From positions 4,154,001 through 4,218,000 of the forward strand of contig NC_009092.1 in assembly GCF_000016065.1 (NCBI RefSeq): a stretch of 64,000 nucleotides of DNA. The letters are read 5' to 3'. Made by a program: the position numbers and the translations under genes. Every line of letters starts with the position of its first letter. The first letter of the stretch is position 1. Shown here piece after piece: positions 1 through 10,530 of the stretch. The notes under the pieces were generated by a model. The model was not told where the DNA came from. It did no database searches and saw only the letters and a program-made list of their open reading frames with translations. This DNA comes from Shewanella loihica PV-4. GTDB lineage: Bacteria; Pseudomonadota; Gammaproteobacteria; Enterobacterales; Shewanellaceae.

Positions 1-1196
1 CCCAGCATCGATAAAGATCTTATCCAGGCCTTCCGCCTCCGCCTGCTCCTTCACCAAGCCTGAGCCCGGCACCACGATAGCCGTGACACCGGCGGCCACT
101 TTACGCCCCTTGGCCTGCTGAGCCGCCGAGCGCAGATCTTCGATGCGCGAATTGGTACAGGAGCCGATAAACACCTTGTTAATGCTCACGTCAGTCATCT
201 GAGTGCCAGGGGTGAGCGCCACATAGTCCAGTGCCTTCTCGATACTCGCCTTCACCGTCGGGTTTGTCTCATCTTCAGGGTTAGGCACGCACTGATCGAT
301 CGCCACCACTTGGCCTGGGTTAGTGCCCCAGGTCAGCTGAGGCGCGATATCGCTCGCCTCCAGCACCACATGGGCATCGAACATGGCATCCTCGTCCGAC
401 TTCAGCGCCTTCCAAGCGGCGACCGCCTGCTGCCAAGCTTCGCCCTTAGGCGCAAACTCACGGCCTTCTAGGTAATCAATGGTGGTCTGATCCGGCGCTA
501 TCATGCCCGCCTTGGCGCCCATCTCGATCGCCATGTTACAGACTGTCATGCGCCCTTCCATCGACAGGGCGGCAATCGCCTCGCCGCAGAACTCCACCAC
601 ATAACCCGTGCCGCCATCCATGCCTATCTTGCCTATGATGGCCAGCACGATATCTTTGGCGGTGATCCCATCGGCCACCAGGCCGCGCACCTCAATCTTC
701 ATGGTCTTGGCTTTCAGCTGGCGCAGGGTTTGGGTGGCCATCACATGCTCCACCTCAGAGGTGCCGATGCCGAAGGCCAGGGCGCCAAAGGCGCCATGGG
801 TCGCCGTGTGCGAGTCGCCGCACACAATCACAGTGCCCGGCAGGGTGATACCAAGCTCGGGGCCCATCACGTGGACAATCCCCTGATTCTTATGATGAAT
901 ATCGTATAAACGCACACCAAACTCTTTACAGTTTTGTGCCAGCGTCTCCACCTGAGTGCGCGCCATGGGGCTGAGCGCATCCAGGCTGGCGCTCTTGGTC
1001 GAGGTGTTGTGATCCATGGTGGCAAAGGTCTTCTCTGGCGCCCGTAATTTACGGCCGGCGACTTTCAAGCCGCTGAAGGCCTGGGGCGAGGTCACCTCAT
1101 GCACCAGATGGCGATCGACATAGATAAGCGGCGCCTCACCTTCGGGGGCGGCTACGATATGGCTATCCCATACCTTTTCATACAGTGTCTTCGCCA

Positions 1197-1197
<1 letters not shown>
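1..1197 (-). CDS. leuC: 3-isopropylmalate dehydratase large subunit (partial, C-terminus outside window)
   Basis: LeuC isomerises 2- to 3-isopropylmalate with LeuD, using a 4Fe-4S cluster, in leucine synthesis. Reading the minus strand from the ATG at 1197 gives [13 protein letters not shown] and then aconitase-family hallmarks: the DHNTST segment near residue 60, [12 protein letters not shown] near residue 130 and the cluster-ligand motif FIGSCTNSR near residue 345. 399 codons are present, so about 65-70 residues of a usual ~466-residue protein lie beyond position 1. Its ATG overlaps the leuB stop (TAATG), which indicates translational coupling inside the leu operon; leuD presumably follows outside the window. 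Confidence 0.97.
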
Positions 1198-2294
<1,097 letters not shown>

Positions 2295-2346
2295 TCAAGT
2301 GACTCCCTGCAATTAATTGTCTTTATGCTGTTTAATTCGAAATTTG

Positions 2347-3918
2347 TTATACGCCGCCTAACTCGGTGCGCGCCTGTTTTAACTTATGCTTGTTTTCGGC
2401 CACCTTGTCCGCGCGCCAGGTCAGATTCATCACGTGGATCAGCGCCGCTGCCGAGGCCTCGACCACATCGGTCGCCAGGCCCACACCATGGAAGCTCTGA
2501 TCATGATACTTGGCGGTGATATCCACCTGTCCCAGGGCATCTTGCCCTTGGCCCTTGGCGCTAAGCTGATAGCTGCTGATGTTGATCTCACAGCCGCTGG
2601 CGCGGGCAATCGCCTTGTAGGCCGCATCGACCGGGCCGTTACCCGTTGCCGCCTCTGTTACCGCCTTGCCGTCTATGCTTAGGGTCACTGTGGCGGTGGC
2701 CTGTCCCTGAGTCGAATCTGAGTGCACCACCAGCTGCTGCAAGCCATAGTGGTTTTCATCTTCCGCCTGAGCCTCTACATATACCAAGGCCTCCAGGTCA
2801 TAGTCGAACACCTGCCCCTTCTTGTCAGCCAGCTTCAGGAAGGCCTCGTACAGGGTGTCCATATCATAGTCTTGCTCGCCATAGCCCATCTCTTCCATGC
2901 GATGCTTGATCACGTGGCGGCCGGAGCGGGAGGTCATGTTCAGGTTGTTGCGGTTCAGGCCGATACTCTCTGGCGTCATAATCTCGTAGGTGTTTTGTGA
3001 CTTCAGCACGCCATCCTGATGGATACCCGAGGAGTGGGTGAAGGCGTTGGCGCCGACGATCGCCTTGTTGGCCTGTACCGGCATGTTACACAGCTGACTC
3101 ACCAGATTAGAGGTGCGGTGGATCTCTTTGGCGTTGATCCCCGTCTCCAGCCCCAGGCTGGCCTTGCGAGTGGCGATGATCATGGCGATCTCTTCCAGAG
3201 AGCAGTTACCGGCGCGCTCGCCGATGCCATTGACGGTACACTCGATCTGACGCGCCCCATGCTGCACCGCGGTAATAGAGTTTGCCACCGACAAGCCCAA
3301 GTCGTCGTGACAGTGCACCGAGATCACCGCCTGATCGATATTCGGTACCCTGTCGAACAGGTTTTGAATGATGCCGCCAAATTCGCTCGGCACCGTATAA
3401 CCAACTGTGTCGGGAATGTTGATAGTCTTGGCGCCCGCCTTGATGGCGGCCTCGACCATGCGGCACAGGTTATCTATTGGGGTACGACCGGCGTCTTCAC
3501 AGGAGAACTCCACATCATCGGTGAAGCGGCGGGCATATTTCACCGCACCGACCGCCATGTCCAGCACCTGATCGAAGGAGCGCTTAAGCTTACTCTCCAC
3601 GTGTATGGTCGAGGTCGAGATAAAGGTGTGGATACGGAACTGCTCCGCCACCGACAAGGACTGGGCCGCGGCGTCGATATCTTTCTCAAGCGCCCTGGCA
3701 AGTGCACAGACCCGGCTATTCTTGATGGTGCGGGCAATGGTCTGCACCGACTCGAAATCACCCGGCGATGAGACGGGAAATCCCACCTCCATGACGTCCA
3801 CTCCCAGACGCTCGAGTGACAGTGCTATCTGTAGCTTTTCCTTAACCGTTAAACTCGCCGCTAATGCTTGCTCACCATCTCGTAAGGTCGTATCAAATAT
3901 TATCACTCGGTTAGACAT
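2347..3918 (-). CDS. leuA: 2-isopropylmalate synthase
   Basis: Commits 2-ketoisovalerate and acetyl-CoA to leucine synthesis. The 523 residues match the E. coli enzyme length. The N-terminal TIM barrel starts [18 protein letters not shown] (DTTLRDGEQ is the family signature). It contains SVHCHDDLG and [13 protein letters not shown] metal/active-site segments, and a C-terminal LeuA allosteric domain from about residue 390 ([23 protein letters not shown]) that would give leucine feedback inhibition. A GGAG Shine-Dalgarno sits 8 bases before the ATG. First structural gene of the operon, downstream of a leader peptide and attenuator. Confidence 0.98.
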   Translation of the reverse strand: MSNRVIIFDTTLRDGEQALAASLTVKEKLQIALSLERLGVDVMEVGFPVSSPGDFESVQTIARTIKNSRVCALARALEKDIDAAAQSLSVAEQFRIHTFISTSTIHVESKLKRSFDQVLDMAVGAVKYARRFTDDVEFSCEDAGRTPIDNLCRMVEAAIKAGAKTINIPDTVGYTVPSEFGGIIQNLFDRVPNIDQAVISVHCHDDLGLSVANSITAVQHGARQIECTVNGIGERAGNCSLEEIAMIIATRKASLGLETGINAKEIHRTSNLVSQLCNMPVQANKAIVGANAFTHSSGIHQDGVLKSQNTYEIMTPESIGLNRNNLNMTSRSGRHVIKHRMEEMGYGEQDYDMDTLYEAFLKLADKKGQVFDYDLEALVYVEAQAEDENHYGLQQLVVHSDSTQGQATATVTLSIDGKAVTEAATGNGPVDAAYKAIARASGCEINISSYQLSAKGQGQDALGQVDITAKYHDQSFHGVGLATDVVEASAAALIHVMNLTWRADKVAENKHKLKQARTELGGV

Positions 3919-3973
3919 CTGGTTTCTCCATGGTACGTCTAGGCTCTAATTTTGGGTGTTCGTCGAATCCATA

Positions 3974-4008
3974 AACAAAAAAACCCCGCGTTGTTGGGCG
4001 CGGGGTTT
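3974..4008 (-). terminator. leu operon attenuator hairpin
   Basis: On the minus strand a perfect 10-bp stem (AAACCCCGCG / CGCGGGGTTT) with a short loop is followed by a T run. It lies between the leucine-rich leader peptide and leuA, exactly where a transcription-attenuation terminator is expected. Attenuation itself is inferred from this layout. Confidence 0.88.
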
Positions 4009-4041
4009 ATGAATGATGGGTGTGTTATTAAGCGTGCAACA

Positions 4042-4113
4042 CTACATTCTCCGCGCAGGACCTGCGAGAATGAGAATAAGGAGGCTGAGGAGTGCACGGT
4101 TAATAGTCGTCAT
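4042..4113 (-). CDS. leuL: leu operon leader peptide
   Basis: A 23-codon minus-strand frame, MTTINRALLSLLILILAGP followed by ARRM, ends at a TAG 34 bases before the attenuator hairpin. Six of nine consecutive codons are leucine (five CTC, one CTT), with isoleucine and serine between. Known leucine operons use such Leu-codon runs to sense charged tRNA-Leu: a stalled ribosome disrupts the terminator and lets leuABCD be transcribed. It is too short for ordinary gene calling. Position, codon content and the adjacent terminator together make the assignment strong; the mechanism is inferred by family analogy. Confidence 0.9.
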   Translation of the reverse strand: MTTINRALLSLLILILAGPARRM

Positions 4114-4166
4114 TGTATTCAGTAAAAGTAATTAATTATTCGTTTCGCTTCGAAAGATTGATTAAT

Positions 4167-4194
4167 ATTTAACGTGTGTCTGTTCAATAGTCAA
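4167..4194 (-). promoter_or_regulatory. predicted leu operon promoter
   Basis: Minus-strand -35 TTGACT (4194-4189) and -10 TTAAAT (4172-4167) are separated by 16 bp, about 55 bp upstream of the leuL start. By eye only; the -35 is near consensus, the -10 matches four of six. Confidence 0.55.
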
Positions 4195-4436
4195 CCCCAT
4201 ATTTTTCATGTTTGCCACATTAGACCAGATAAAAATCTTGATTAACTGCGCAAATCTAACCATTTATTTGCTCACAAGAGTGACTAAGTGATTAAATTCA
4301 GCATACTAGGTCATTTGTCGAGCATTCCCTCTGATTCCAATCGCAGGCGCTATTTTTTATGCAATTGCTGATGAAAAATCAGTATAATGCCGCCAAAGGA
4401 AACAGAAACAGCACACTCGTTCCGGAGCTTTTAAAA

Positions 4437-6185
4437 ATGGATTTTCGTCTCATAGTGTTAAGTCTCAGCCTCTGGCTGATCCCAGCTTATGGGGACACTA
4501 TGACAGAGTTAGATGAGTTGGCCCAAACCGTCTACCAATATCCCAACAAGACACTGACACAGATCTCGGCGCTGGAACAACGCCTGGATCAGGAAGCCAC
4601 GTCTGAAGAAAATCGTCTGCGCCTCTCGCTGCTCAAATGTGAGGCCTTCGTGCAGCTGGGCGAAAACGAAGCCGCCATCAACCTGGGCCGCATGAGTGAG
4701 GCCAAGGCCAAGTCGCTCAAGCTTAATCAGCTCAGCCCCTACTTTCTCAACTGTATGGCCGCGGCCTATATCGATTATGGCGACCTCAGACAGGCGCTGA
4801 CCCTGCTGGATTCCGCCATCTACCTCTCTCGCGAGCAACAGCAGCCCCAGTCCTTAGTCAACGGCCTGATGCTGCGTGGCAAGATAGATACCCATATCGA
4901 AAGCCAGAGCAGCGCGCTGGAAGATCTACGCCTAGCCCAAGATATCTACCCGGATACCGAGAAACAGAGACCTCAATGGCTCACCCCGCCAAGGCCCTAT
5001 GTGCAACTGGCCATGGCCGAACTGCTGCGAACCAAGGGCCTCTACAATCAGGCGTTCAATAATGCCAAGGGTGCGCTGGATAGCGAACAGACCACGGGAA
5101 AGGTGAGGCTGACAGTGCTACTCACCCTGGCCAAGATCGCCCACTACAACCAAGAGGTGAAGTTCAGGGACGACATGGTGCTCGAGGCCAAGATACTGCT
5201 GCCCGAACTCGCCACGGCGACTGAGCTGGCCGAGAGTTATACCCAACTGGCAGAAATTGAGTTTCTACGGGGAAATGATAAGAGCGCCATTCAGCTGCTC
5301 AATATCGCCCTCAACACCTTCGACAAGCAGAAGAAGATCAACGACAGCCTGAGGGCCAATCGTCTACTGGCCAATATTCAATTGGCGAACGGCGAGCAGG
5401 CCCTGGGGACAGAGCTGATGCAGAAGGCGATCGCCATCGGCGAGCGCACCAATCAGTTTGACGAGCTCGTCTATTGCTACGGCATCCTGAGCCGCTACTT
5501 TGCCGACATAGGCCAATACAAGGACGCCTATCAGTATCAGCTGAAACGCTTCGAGATGGCCCAGCGCAGCTATGAGTTTCTTAAAGACACTCGACTGCTG
5601 CAGATCAAGGCCCAGCTGGGACGTTACCAGCAGCTGGCACAGGACAATCAGCCTAAGCCCATCAAGCTCGATGCCCACATCAGCGACAGCTATGGTCTTA
5701 TCGGCATCCTGGTGCTCTTCCTGCTGCTGACGCTGTTTATTCTGCTCAACCGTATCAGAATGCCTAAGACGCCGCTGCAGGTGAGCCAGAGAGATGAGCC
5801 GATGAGCACCCAGGAGAAGATGGAGGCCCTGCTGACCAGCGCCAAGCAGATAGGTTTTCCTATCACCATCTTGCTGATCAATCCCAGCCATCTGGCCAAG
5901 GCCGATGTCGACAGGCTACTGACCCGTTTGTCACAGAAGATCCGCCAGCAGGATATCTTGCTGAGCACCAGCGCCGATCAGATATTGATCATGCTGCCCT
6001 TCACCTCGCTGGCGGGCGCCCAGCTTATCGCCCGCCAGCTGAGCGCCATCATAGAGCCGCTACAAAATGGCGCCCGGGTTAGCATGGGGATGGCGGTGAT
6101 GCAGCATCACGACACCCTCTCCTCCTTAGTTAAAAGGGCCAGTGTCGATCAACTGAGTAAATACAGCGGTCAGCAGGCACACTAA
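4437..6185 (+). CDS. TPR-repeat membrane protein with degenerate GGDEF-like C-terminal domain
   Basis: The start at 4437 is chosen because GGAG lies 9 bases upstream and the product then opens with a signal-peptide-like stretch (MDFRLIVLSLSLWLIPAYG). About 400 residues of helical tetratricopeptide-like repeats follow (many A/L/Y-rich pairs), then one transmembrane helix (GLIGILVLFLLLTLFILL, about residues 423-440) and a ~115-residue tail. The tail resembles the fold of diguanylate cyclases (QQDILLSTSADQILIMLP near the position of the signature loop) but has no GGDEF/GGEEF motif, so it is probably not catalytic. Likely an inner-membrane sensor with a periplasmic TPR region. An upstream in-frame ATG (4359) would add 26 residues and hide the signal peptide. 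Function unknown. Confidence 0.75.
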   Translation: MDFRLIVLSLSLWLIPAYGDTMTELDELAQTVYQYPNKTLTQISALEQRLDQEATSEENRLRLSLLKCEAFVQLGENEAAINLGRMSEAKAKSLKLNQLSPYFLNCMAAAYIDYGDLRQALTLLDSAIYLSREQQQPQSLVNGLMLRGKIDTHIESQSSALEDLRLAQDIYPDTEKQRPQWLTPPRPYVQLAMAELLRTKGLYNQAFNNAKGALDSEQTTGKVRLTVLLTLAKIAHYNQEVKFRDDMVLEAKILLPELATATELAESYTQLAEIEFLRGNDKSAIQLLNIALNTFDKQKKINDSLRANRLLANIQLANGEQALGTELMQKAIAIGERTNQFDELVYCYGILSRYFADIGQYKDAYQYQLKRFEMAQRSYEFLKDTRLLQIKAQLGRYQQLAQDNQPKPIKLDAHISDSYGLIGILVLFLLLTLFILLNRIRMPKTPLQVSQRDEPMSTQEKMEALLTSAKQIGFPITILLINPSHLAKADVDRLLTRLSQKIRQQDILLSTSADQILIMLPFTSLAGAQLIARQLSAIIEPLQNGARVSMGMAVMQHHDTLSSLVKRASVDQLSKYSGQQAH

Positions 6186-6186
6186 G

Positions 6187-6238
6187 CTTGGTAGCAAGCA
6201 GCGCCTGAATATACAGAGTCTTGGTAAGCAGAGCCTGA
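6187..6238. repeat. short imperfect direct repeat
   Basis: CTTGGTAGCAAGCAGCGCCT at 6187 recurs as CTTGGTAAGCAGAGCCTGA at 6220, a 33-bp period, in the 69-bp gap between the convergent TPR gene and recQ. Probably a local duplication; no U tract marks it as a terminator. Confidence 0.45.
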
Positions 6239-6254
6239 GTTAGCAAAATATTGG

Positions 6255-8087
6255 CTAGCTGCGGGTGAGGTAGTCGTTGATCTCGTCAAGAAACTCGCCG
6301 CCGAAACGATTTAGCTTGGTCTCGCCCACGCCGTTCACCGCCAGCATCTCGCCGGGGCTGGTCGGCAACATGGCGGCCATCTCCGCCAATGTGGCGTCGT
6401 TAAACACCAGATAGGGCGGCACATCCAACTCTTCTGCCAGGCTGCGACGCAGCTGCTTCAGGCGGGCAAACAGTTTCCTGTCGTAGTTAATCGGTGCCCG
6501 GCTACTGCTGCGACGCTTCACATGTGTGGTGATGCTGATCCGCGGCTCGGCGAGCTGCAACGGCAGCTCCCCCTTAAGCACTGCCCGCGCCTGAGGATTA
6601 AGCTTAATGGCCGAACCTCTGGTGATATCCTGACTGGCGAAACCCAGGTGAATGATCTGACGTATGATACTGAGCCAGAACTCATGGCTCTTCTCCTTGC
6701 CTATACCCCAGGTCGACAGCTTGTCGTGGCCACGGTCGACCACAGAGGCCGCCTTGGAGCCGCGCAGCACCTCGATAAGATGATTTACACCAAACTTCTG
6801 CTGCAGGCGGAAGATGCAGGAGAGCACCTTCTGGGCATCCTCGACGCCGTCGTACCGCTTGGGTGGGTCTAAGCAGATATCACAGTTTCCGCAAGGCTCG
6901 GACGCACTCTCGTCGAAGTAATGCAGCAGCACCTGACGGCGACAGGTTTGCGCCTCGGCAAAGGCCGCCATGGTATTGAGCTTGTGGTACTCCACCTGCT
7001 GCTGCGGACCCGGCTCCTGCTGCTCGATGAGATGGCGCACCCGTCCGATATCGGCGGGATCGAACAGCATAAAGGCCTCGGCATCCAGGCCATCACGGCC
7101 GGCGCGGCCCGTCTCCTGGTAATAGGCCTCGACGCTCTTGGGAATATCGTAATGCACCACGAAGCGCACGTTGGACTTGTTGATCCCCATGCCAAAAGCC
7201 ACGGTGGCTACCACGATATCTAATTGATCTTTTAGGAAACGTTCCTGAATATCGGCGCGCTCCTCCTGGGTTTTGCCCGCGTGATAAGCATCGGCATGAT
7301 AGCCCTGCATACGCAGACGCTCGGCCACCTCATCCACCCGACGACGACTGCTACAGTAGATGATGCCACTGTTGCCATTCTGCGCCTGGATAAACTGCCT
7401 GAGCTGATTGGCGGCGTTGAGCTTCTCCGCCACGGTATAACGAATGTTGGGGCGATCGAAGCTGGTGAGCAGCTCAAAGGGCGCTATACCCAGTCGCTGG
7501 CAGATATCCTCGCGCGTCGCCTTGTCGGCAGTAGCCGTTAGCGCCATCATGGGCACCCGAGGAAACAGCTGCTTCAGCTGACCAAGGGCCGCATATTCGG
7601 GGCGGAAGTCGTGCCCCCACTGGGAAATACAGTGAGCCTCGTCGATGGCAAACAGGGAGAGCGGCAGGTTATGCAGACGCTCGATGAAGCTGTCGGTCAG
7701 CAGGCGCTCGGGTGATACATACAAGAGCTTGAGTTCGCCGTTATGCAGCTGGCGATAGATGGTCAGCGCCTCTTCCCGCGACTGTGACGAGTTGAGGTAG
7801 GCCGCGGCCACGCCCATCTGTTTCAGGCTATCGACCTGATCTTTCATCAGGGAGATCAGCGGCGACACCACCAGGGTCAGCCCGTGTAAGACGAGTGCCG
7901 GCAGCTGATAACACAGGCTCTTACCGCCGCCGGTAGGCATTATAACCAGAGCATCCTGGCCGCCGCAGACCTGCTCTATCACCTCACGCTGACCCGTCCT
8001 GAAGGTGCGATAGCCAAACACCGTCTGCAGGCAGGCGGCGAGCGGATCGCTATCGGTCACGTCGGGAGAAGTTAAGGCTAAGTCCAT
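6255..8087 (-). CDS. recQ: ATP-dependent DNA helicase RecQ
   Basis: 3'-5' helicase of recombination repair and replication-fork processing. 610 residues, the bacterial RecQ norm. The helicase core has GQREVIEQ, Walker A MPTGGGKSLCYQLP (about residue 50), the IDEAHCISQWGHDFRPEY box (DEAH plus aromatic-rich loop) and motif VI QETGRAGRDG. A zinc-binding segment with cysteines in CRRQVLL...CGNCDIC follows, then winged-helix and a C-terminal HRDC domain (about residues 530-605). Divergent from yigI, as in the recQ-yigI-rarD neighbourhood of enterobacteria. Confidence 0.98.
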   Translation of the reverse strand: MDLALTSPDVTDSDPLAACLQTVFGYRTFRTGQREVIEQVCGGQDALVIMPTGGGKSLCYQLPALVLHGLTLVVSPLISLMKDQVDSLKQMGVAAAYLNSSQSREEALTIYRQLHNGELKLLYVSPERLLTDSFIERLHNLPLSLFAIDEAHCISQWGHDFRPEYAALGQLKQLFPRVPMMALTATADKATREDICQRLGIAPFELLTSFDRPNIRYTVAEKLNAANQLRQFIQAQNGNSGIIYCSSRRRVDEVAERLRMQGYHADAYHAGKTQEERADIQERFLKDQLDIVVATVAFGMGINKSNVRFVVHYDIPKSVEAYYQETGRAGRDGLDAEAFMLFDPADIGRVRHLIEQQEPGPQQQVEYHKLNTMAAFAEAQTCRRQVLLHYFDESASEPCGNCDICLDPPKRYDGVEDAQKVLSCIFRLQQKFGVNHLIEVLRGSKAASVVDRGHDKLSTWGIGKEKSHEFWLSIIRQIIHLGFASQDITRGSAIKLNPQARAVLKGELPLQLAEPRISITTHVKRRSSSRAPINYDRKLFARLKQLRRSLAEELDVPPYLVFNDATLAEMAAMLPTSPGEMLAVNGVGETKLNRFGGEFLDEINDYLTRS

Positions 8088-8325
8088 GGCGCTCGGTAAT
8101 CATTAATTTGGCCGCTTATTCTAATCAAGCCGGCTCGGCTTGTCTCATCTATCCGGGTATTAATTACCACCTCGCCCCCATCGATTGATGAAATTTTATC
8201 CGCAGGCTTGCCTCGCCCAGTGCATTAGCGATAGATTAAATGCTCTAACCATTAGGCTAACGAATGCCCAAACTTTACCCGCTTGTCCCCAGCAAGCAGC
8301 GTAGGACAAAACAAGGAGTGCCCCT

Positions 8326-8790
8326 ATGACGACGCCCATACAAGCGCAGACCCTGGCCAGTGTAGCCGATATCTTCGATACCAAGGTGCCCTTTCATAAC
8401 CTCTTGGGGATGGATATCAAGCGTTACGATCTGCAGGGCGTCGAGGTCGAGGTGAAGATGAAGAAAGACCTCATAGGCAACATTCATCAGCAGATCCTCC
8501 ACGGCGGCGTGACCGCTACCGTACTAGATGTGGTGGGCGGCCTGACGGCCTTCTCTGGCCTGGTAGCCAGCCGAGACGACTGGTGTTTAGAAGATCTGCA
8601 GCAGCGCCTAAAAACCTTAGGCACCATAGATCTGCGTATCGATTATCTCAGACCAGGGCGCGGCGAGATCTTTACCGGCACGGGCACAGTGATCAGGGCC
8701 GGTAACCGAGTCTCAGTCTGCCGCATGGAGCTGCACAACGAGAAGGGCTCGCATATAGCCTTCGGCACTGGCACTTACATGGTGGGCTAG
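8326..8790 (+). CDS. yigI: YigI-type hotdog acyl-CoA thioesterase
   Basis: 154-residue single hotdog domain of the PaaI/YigI group, which hydrolyses acyl-CoA thioesters in the cytosol. Visible features: GNIHQQILHGGVTATVLDVV (the HGG turn and the following acidic residue on the central helix) and IDLRIDYLRPGRGEIF, typical of the family. An AAGGAG ribosome site lies just before the ATG. Substrate cannot be read from sequence; chain preference and physiological role are open. Context next to recQ and rarD supports orthology with yigI. Confidence 0.85.
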   Translation: MTTPIQAQTLASVADIFDTKVPFHNLLGMDIKRYDLQGVEVEVKMKKDLIGNIHQQILHGGVTATVLDVVGGLTAFSGLVASRDDWCLEDLQQRLKTLGTIDLRIDYLRPGRGEIFTGTGTVIRAGNRVSVCRMELHNEKGSHIAFGTGTYMVG

Positions 8791-8946
8791 CCAGCTAATC
8801 CCTCTATAAATTACCGTCAATTTAGTGAGACGCGCTGGCAAGAGACAGCTCCAGCGCGAGGCGCGAAAAGAATGCTTATGGCCGCTTGAGTCACGCGGCT
8901 TAGGCGCCTACAATGCCACTCCCGCACTTTTTCTAAATCCTAAGCT

Positions 8947-9834
8947 ATGGCCGATATTGAGTATCGTAAAGGGGTAGCGCTCGCCATCTGCGCCTACTGC
9001 CTCTGGGGCTTTGCTCCCCTCTATTTTAAGCTGCTAAACCATGTGTCGGCGACCGAGATCCTGCTGCATCGCGTGATCTGGTCCTTCGTCTTCATGTTGA
9101 TCTTGATGCAATTTATCGGTGGTTTCGCCAAGCTACGTGCCCTATTTAGGCAACCTAAACAGCTCGGGGTATTAGCGCTCACCTCGGTTCTGATCGCCGG
9201 CAACTGGTTGCTGTTCATCTGGGCGATCAACAATGATCATATGCTCGACGCCAGCCTAGGCTACTTCATCAACCCCCTTATTAACGTATTGCTGGGCATG
9301 GTGTTCCTACAGGAACGTCTGCGTAAGCTACAGTGGGCGGCCGTATCACTGGCCTGCGCCGGCGTACTGATCCAATTGATCTCTTTTGGCTCGATTCCTG
9401 TGGTGTCCCTGGGGCTTGCCGCCTCATTCGGCGTTTACGGCTTGCTGCGCAAGAAGGTCAATATCGACGCCAAGACGGGACTACTGGTCGAGACGGCCAT
9501 CTTAGTGCCTGTGGCCCTGCTCTATCTGGCAATGAATCTCGATGACACCAGCATCCTGGAAAATAGCTGGCAGATGAACCTGCTGCTGATGGCGGCCGGG
9601 ATCGTCACCTCGATTCCCCTGCTCTGCTTTGCTGGCGCCGCCACGCGTATCCCATTGTCTATGCTAGGCTTCTTCCAATATATTGGCCCCAGCATCATGT
9701 TTATCATGGCCGTCAGCCTGTTTAACGAACCCTTCGATCTCGAAAAGGGGATCACCTTCGCCTTCATCTGGAGCGCCCTGGTGATCTTTACCCTGGACCT
9801 GGCGTTAAAGAGTCGGCGTAAGCAGACTGGCTAA
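8947..9834 (+). CDS. rarD: RarD, EamA/DMT-superfamily inner-membrane transporter
   Basis: 295-residue polytopic protein with about ten hydrophobic helices, the size of RarD proteins. The opening GVALAICAYCLWGFAPLYFKLL and the following HVSATEILLHRVIWS are RarD hallmarks; AWAINND-like and LGYFINPLINVLLG segments follow. E. coli rarD was named for chloramphenicol sensitivity, but the natural substrate is not established. The gene ends 30 bp inside the convergent downstream gene. Confidence 0.93.
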   Translation: MADIEYRKGVALAICAYCLWGFAPLYFKLLNHVSATEILLHRVIWSFVFMLILMQFIGGFAKLRALFRQPKQLGVLALTSVLIAGNWLLFIWAINNDHMLDASLGYFINPLINVLLGMVFLQERLRKLQWAAVSLACAGVLIQLISFGSIPVVSLGLAASFGVYGLLRKKVNIDAKTGLLVETAILVPVALLYLAMNLDDTSILENSWQMNLLLMAAGIVTSIPLLCFAGAATRIPLSMLGFFQYIGPSIMFIMAVSLFNEPFDLEKGITFAFIWSALVIFTLDLALKSRRKQTG

Positions 9835-10344
9835 CAAGGCCTCCGGCTGCTCCAGACTCAAGATCAACAGATAGCCCTCGGTCGTCGGCAAAACCAATAC
9901 CTGGCCGTCGCCGGTGACCGACAGTAGGGCCTTATTTGTCCTGTCGCTGGCATCTGCCAGCTTAAACCACCCCAGCGAATAACCCGGCATGCCCACACCG
10001 TTGCTGCGATAGCTCAGTTTAGGCGCATCATCTTCTCCCAAGCTGACGATTTTAGCCTCAGCCGGCATCAGGCTTTGACGCGGTAACTCGACCCGGTAGA
10101 GGGGAATATCCACCAGCATAGTGCTTGGTGTTAGGCGAACGCTGGTATCATGGGCCTTGTAGAACACCCAGGAGAGCAGGCCCAATACGGCGATCACCAT
10201 CCCCGCAGAGGCATATTTTGCCTTCTTAGGTAAGGGCTTCACCATCAGCAAGACTAGCACCAAGGCGACACCCAGCAGCATAGACAGGAAGATCCCGCTG
10301 GATGCCGAATCTAAGGTCGTAAGTTGAAAGACTTGAGTATCCAT
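9805..10344 (-). CDS. small membrane protein with PH-like (bPH_5-type) domain
   Basis: 179 residues. Two hydrophobic helices at the N-terminus (about residues 17-36 and 43-63) are followed by a roughly 110-residue beta-rich extracytoplasmic part that includes GVGMPGYSLGWFKL and ends in VLVLPTTEGYLLILS. This layout resembles bacterial PH-domain proteins of the bPH_5 type. The 3' end overlaps the end of rarD by 30 bp, an antisense overlap. No function can be assigned; the family match is from memory of the domain pattern. Confidence 0.7.
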   Translation of the reverse strand: MDTQVFQLTTLDSASSGIFLSMLLGVALVLVLLMVKPLPKKAKYASAGMVIAVLGLLSWVFYKAHDTSVRLTPSTMLVDIPLYRVELPRQSLMPAEAKIVSLGEDDAPKLSYRSNGVGMPGYSLGWFKLADASDRTNKALLSVTGDGQVLVLPTTEGYLLILSLEQPEALLASLLTPTL

Positions 10345-10483
10345 CTCTAAATATCCTCTTGAAACATTTGGGCATGCAAGCAGATCATCCCTGAGCCCAA
10401 CCCTAACATGAACCGATAACTTGAGTGTGGCGCTCTCGACATATTATGTCAAGAGTCGTTGCTGTGAGTTAACTTGGACACAC

Positions 10484-10513
10484 AAAAAGACCACCCCAAG
10501 GGTGGCCTCTTTC
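10484..10513 (-). terminator. argA terminator
   Basis: Minus-strand hairpin with stem GGCCACCC / GGGTGGTC followed by a T run, 18 bp after the argA stop. Confidence 0.85.
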
Positions 10514-10530
10514 ATCGGATGGGTTTAGCG

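Noticed and set aside
608..886. 92-codon plus-strand frame opposite leuC
   Set aside because: It is antisense to the intact leuC frame, has no ribosome site and looks like a compositional shadow of a GC-rich gene.
3019..3771. 250-codon plus-strand frame opposite leuA
   Set aside because: Complement of a strongly conserved leuA; long only because GC-rich coding DNA lacks stops in the opposite frame.
5364..5891. 175-codon minus-strand frame inside the TPR gene
   Set aside because: Low-complexity Q/L-rich translation, no start signals, shadow of the TPR frame.
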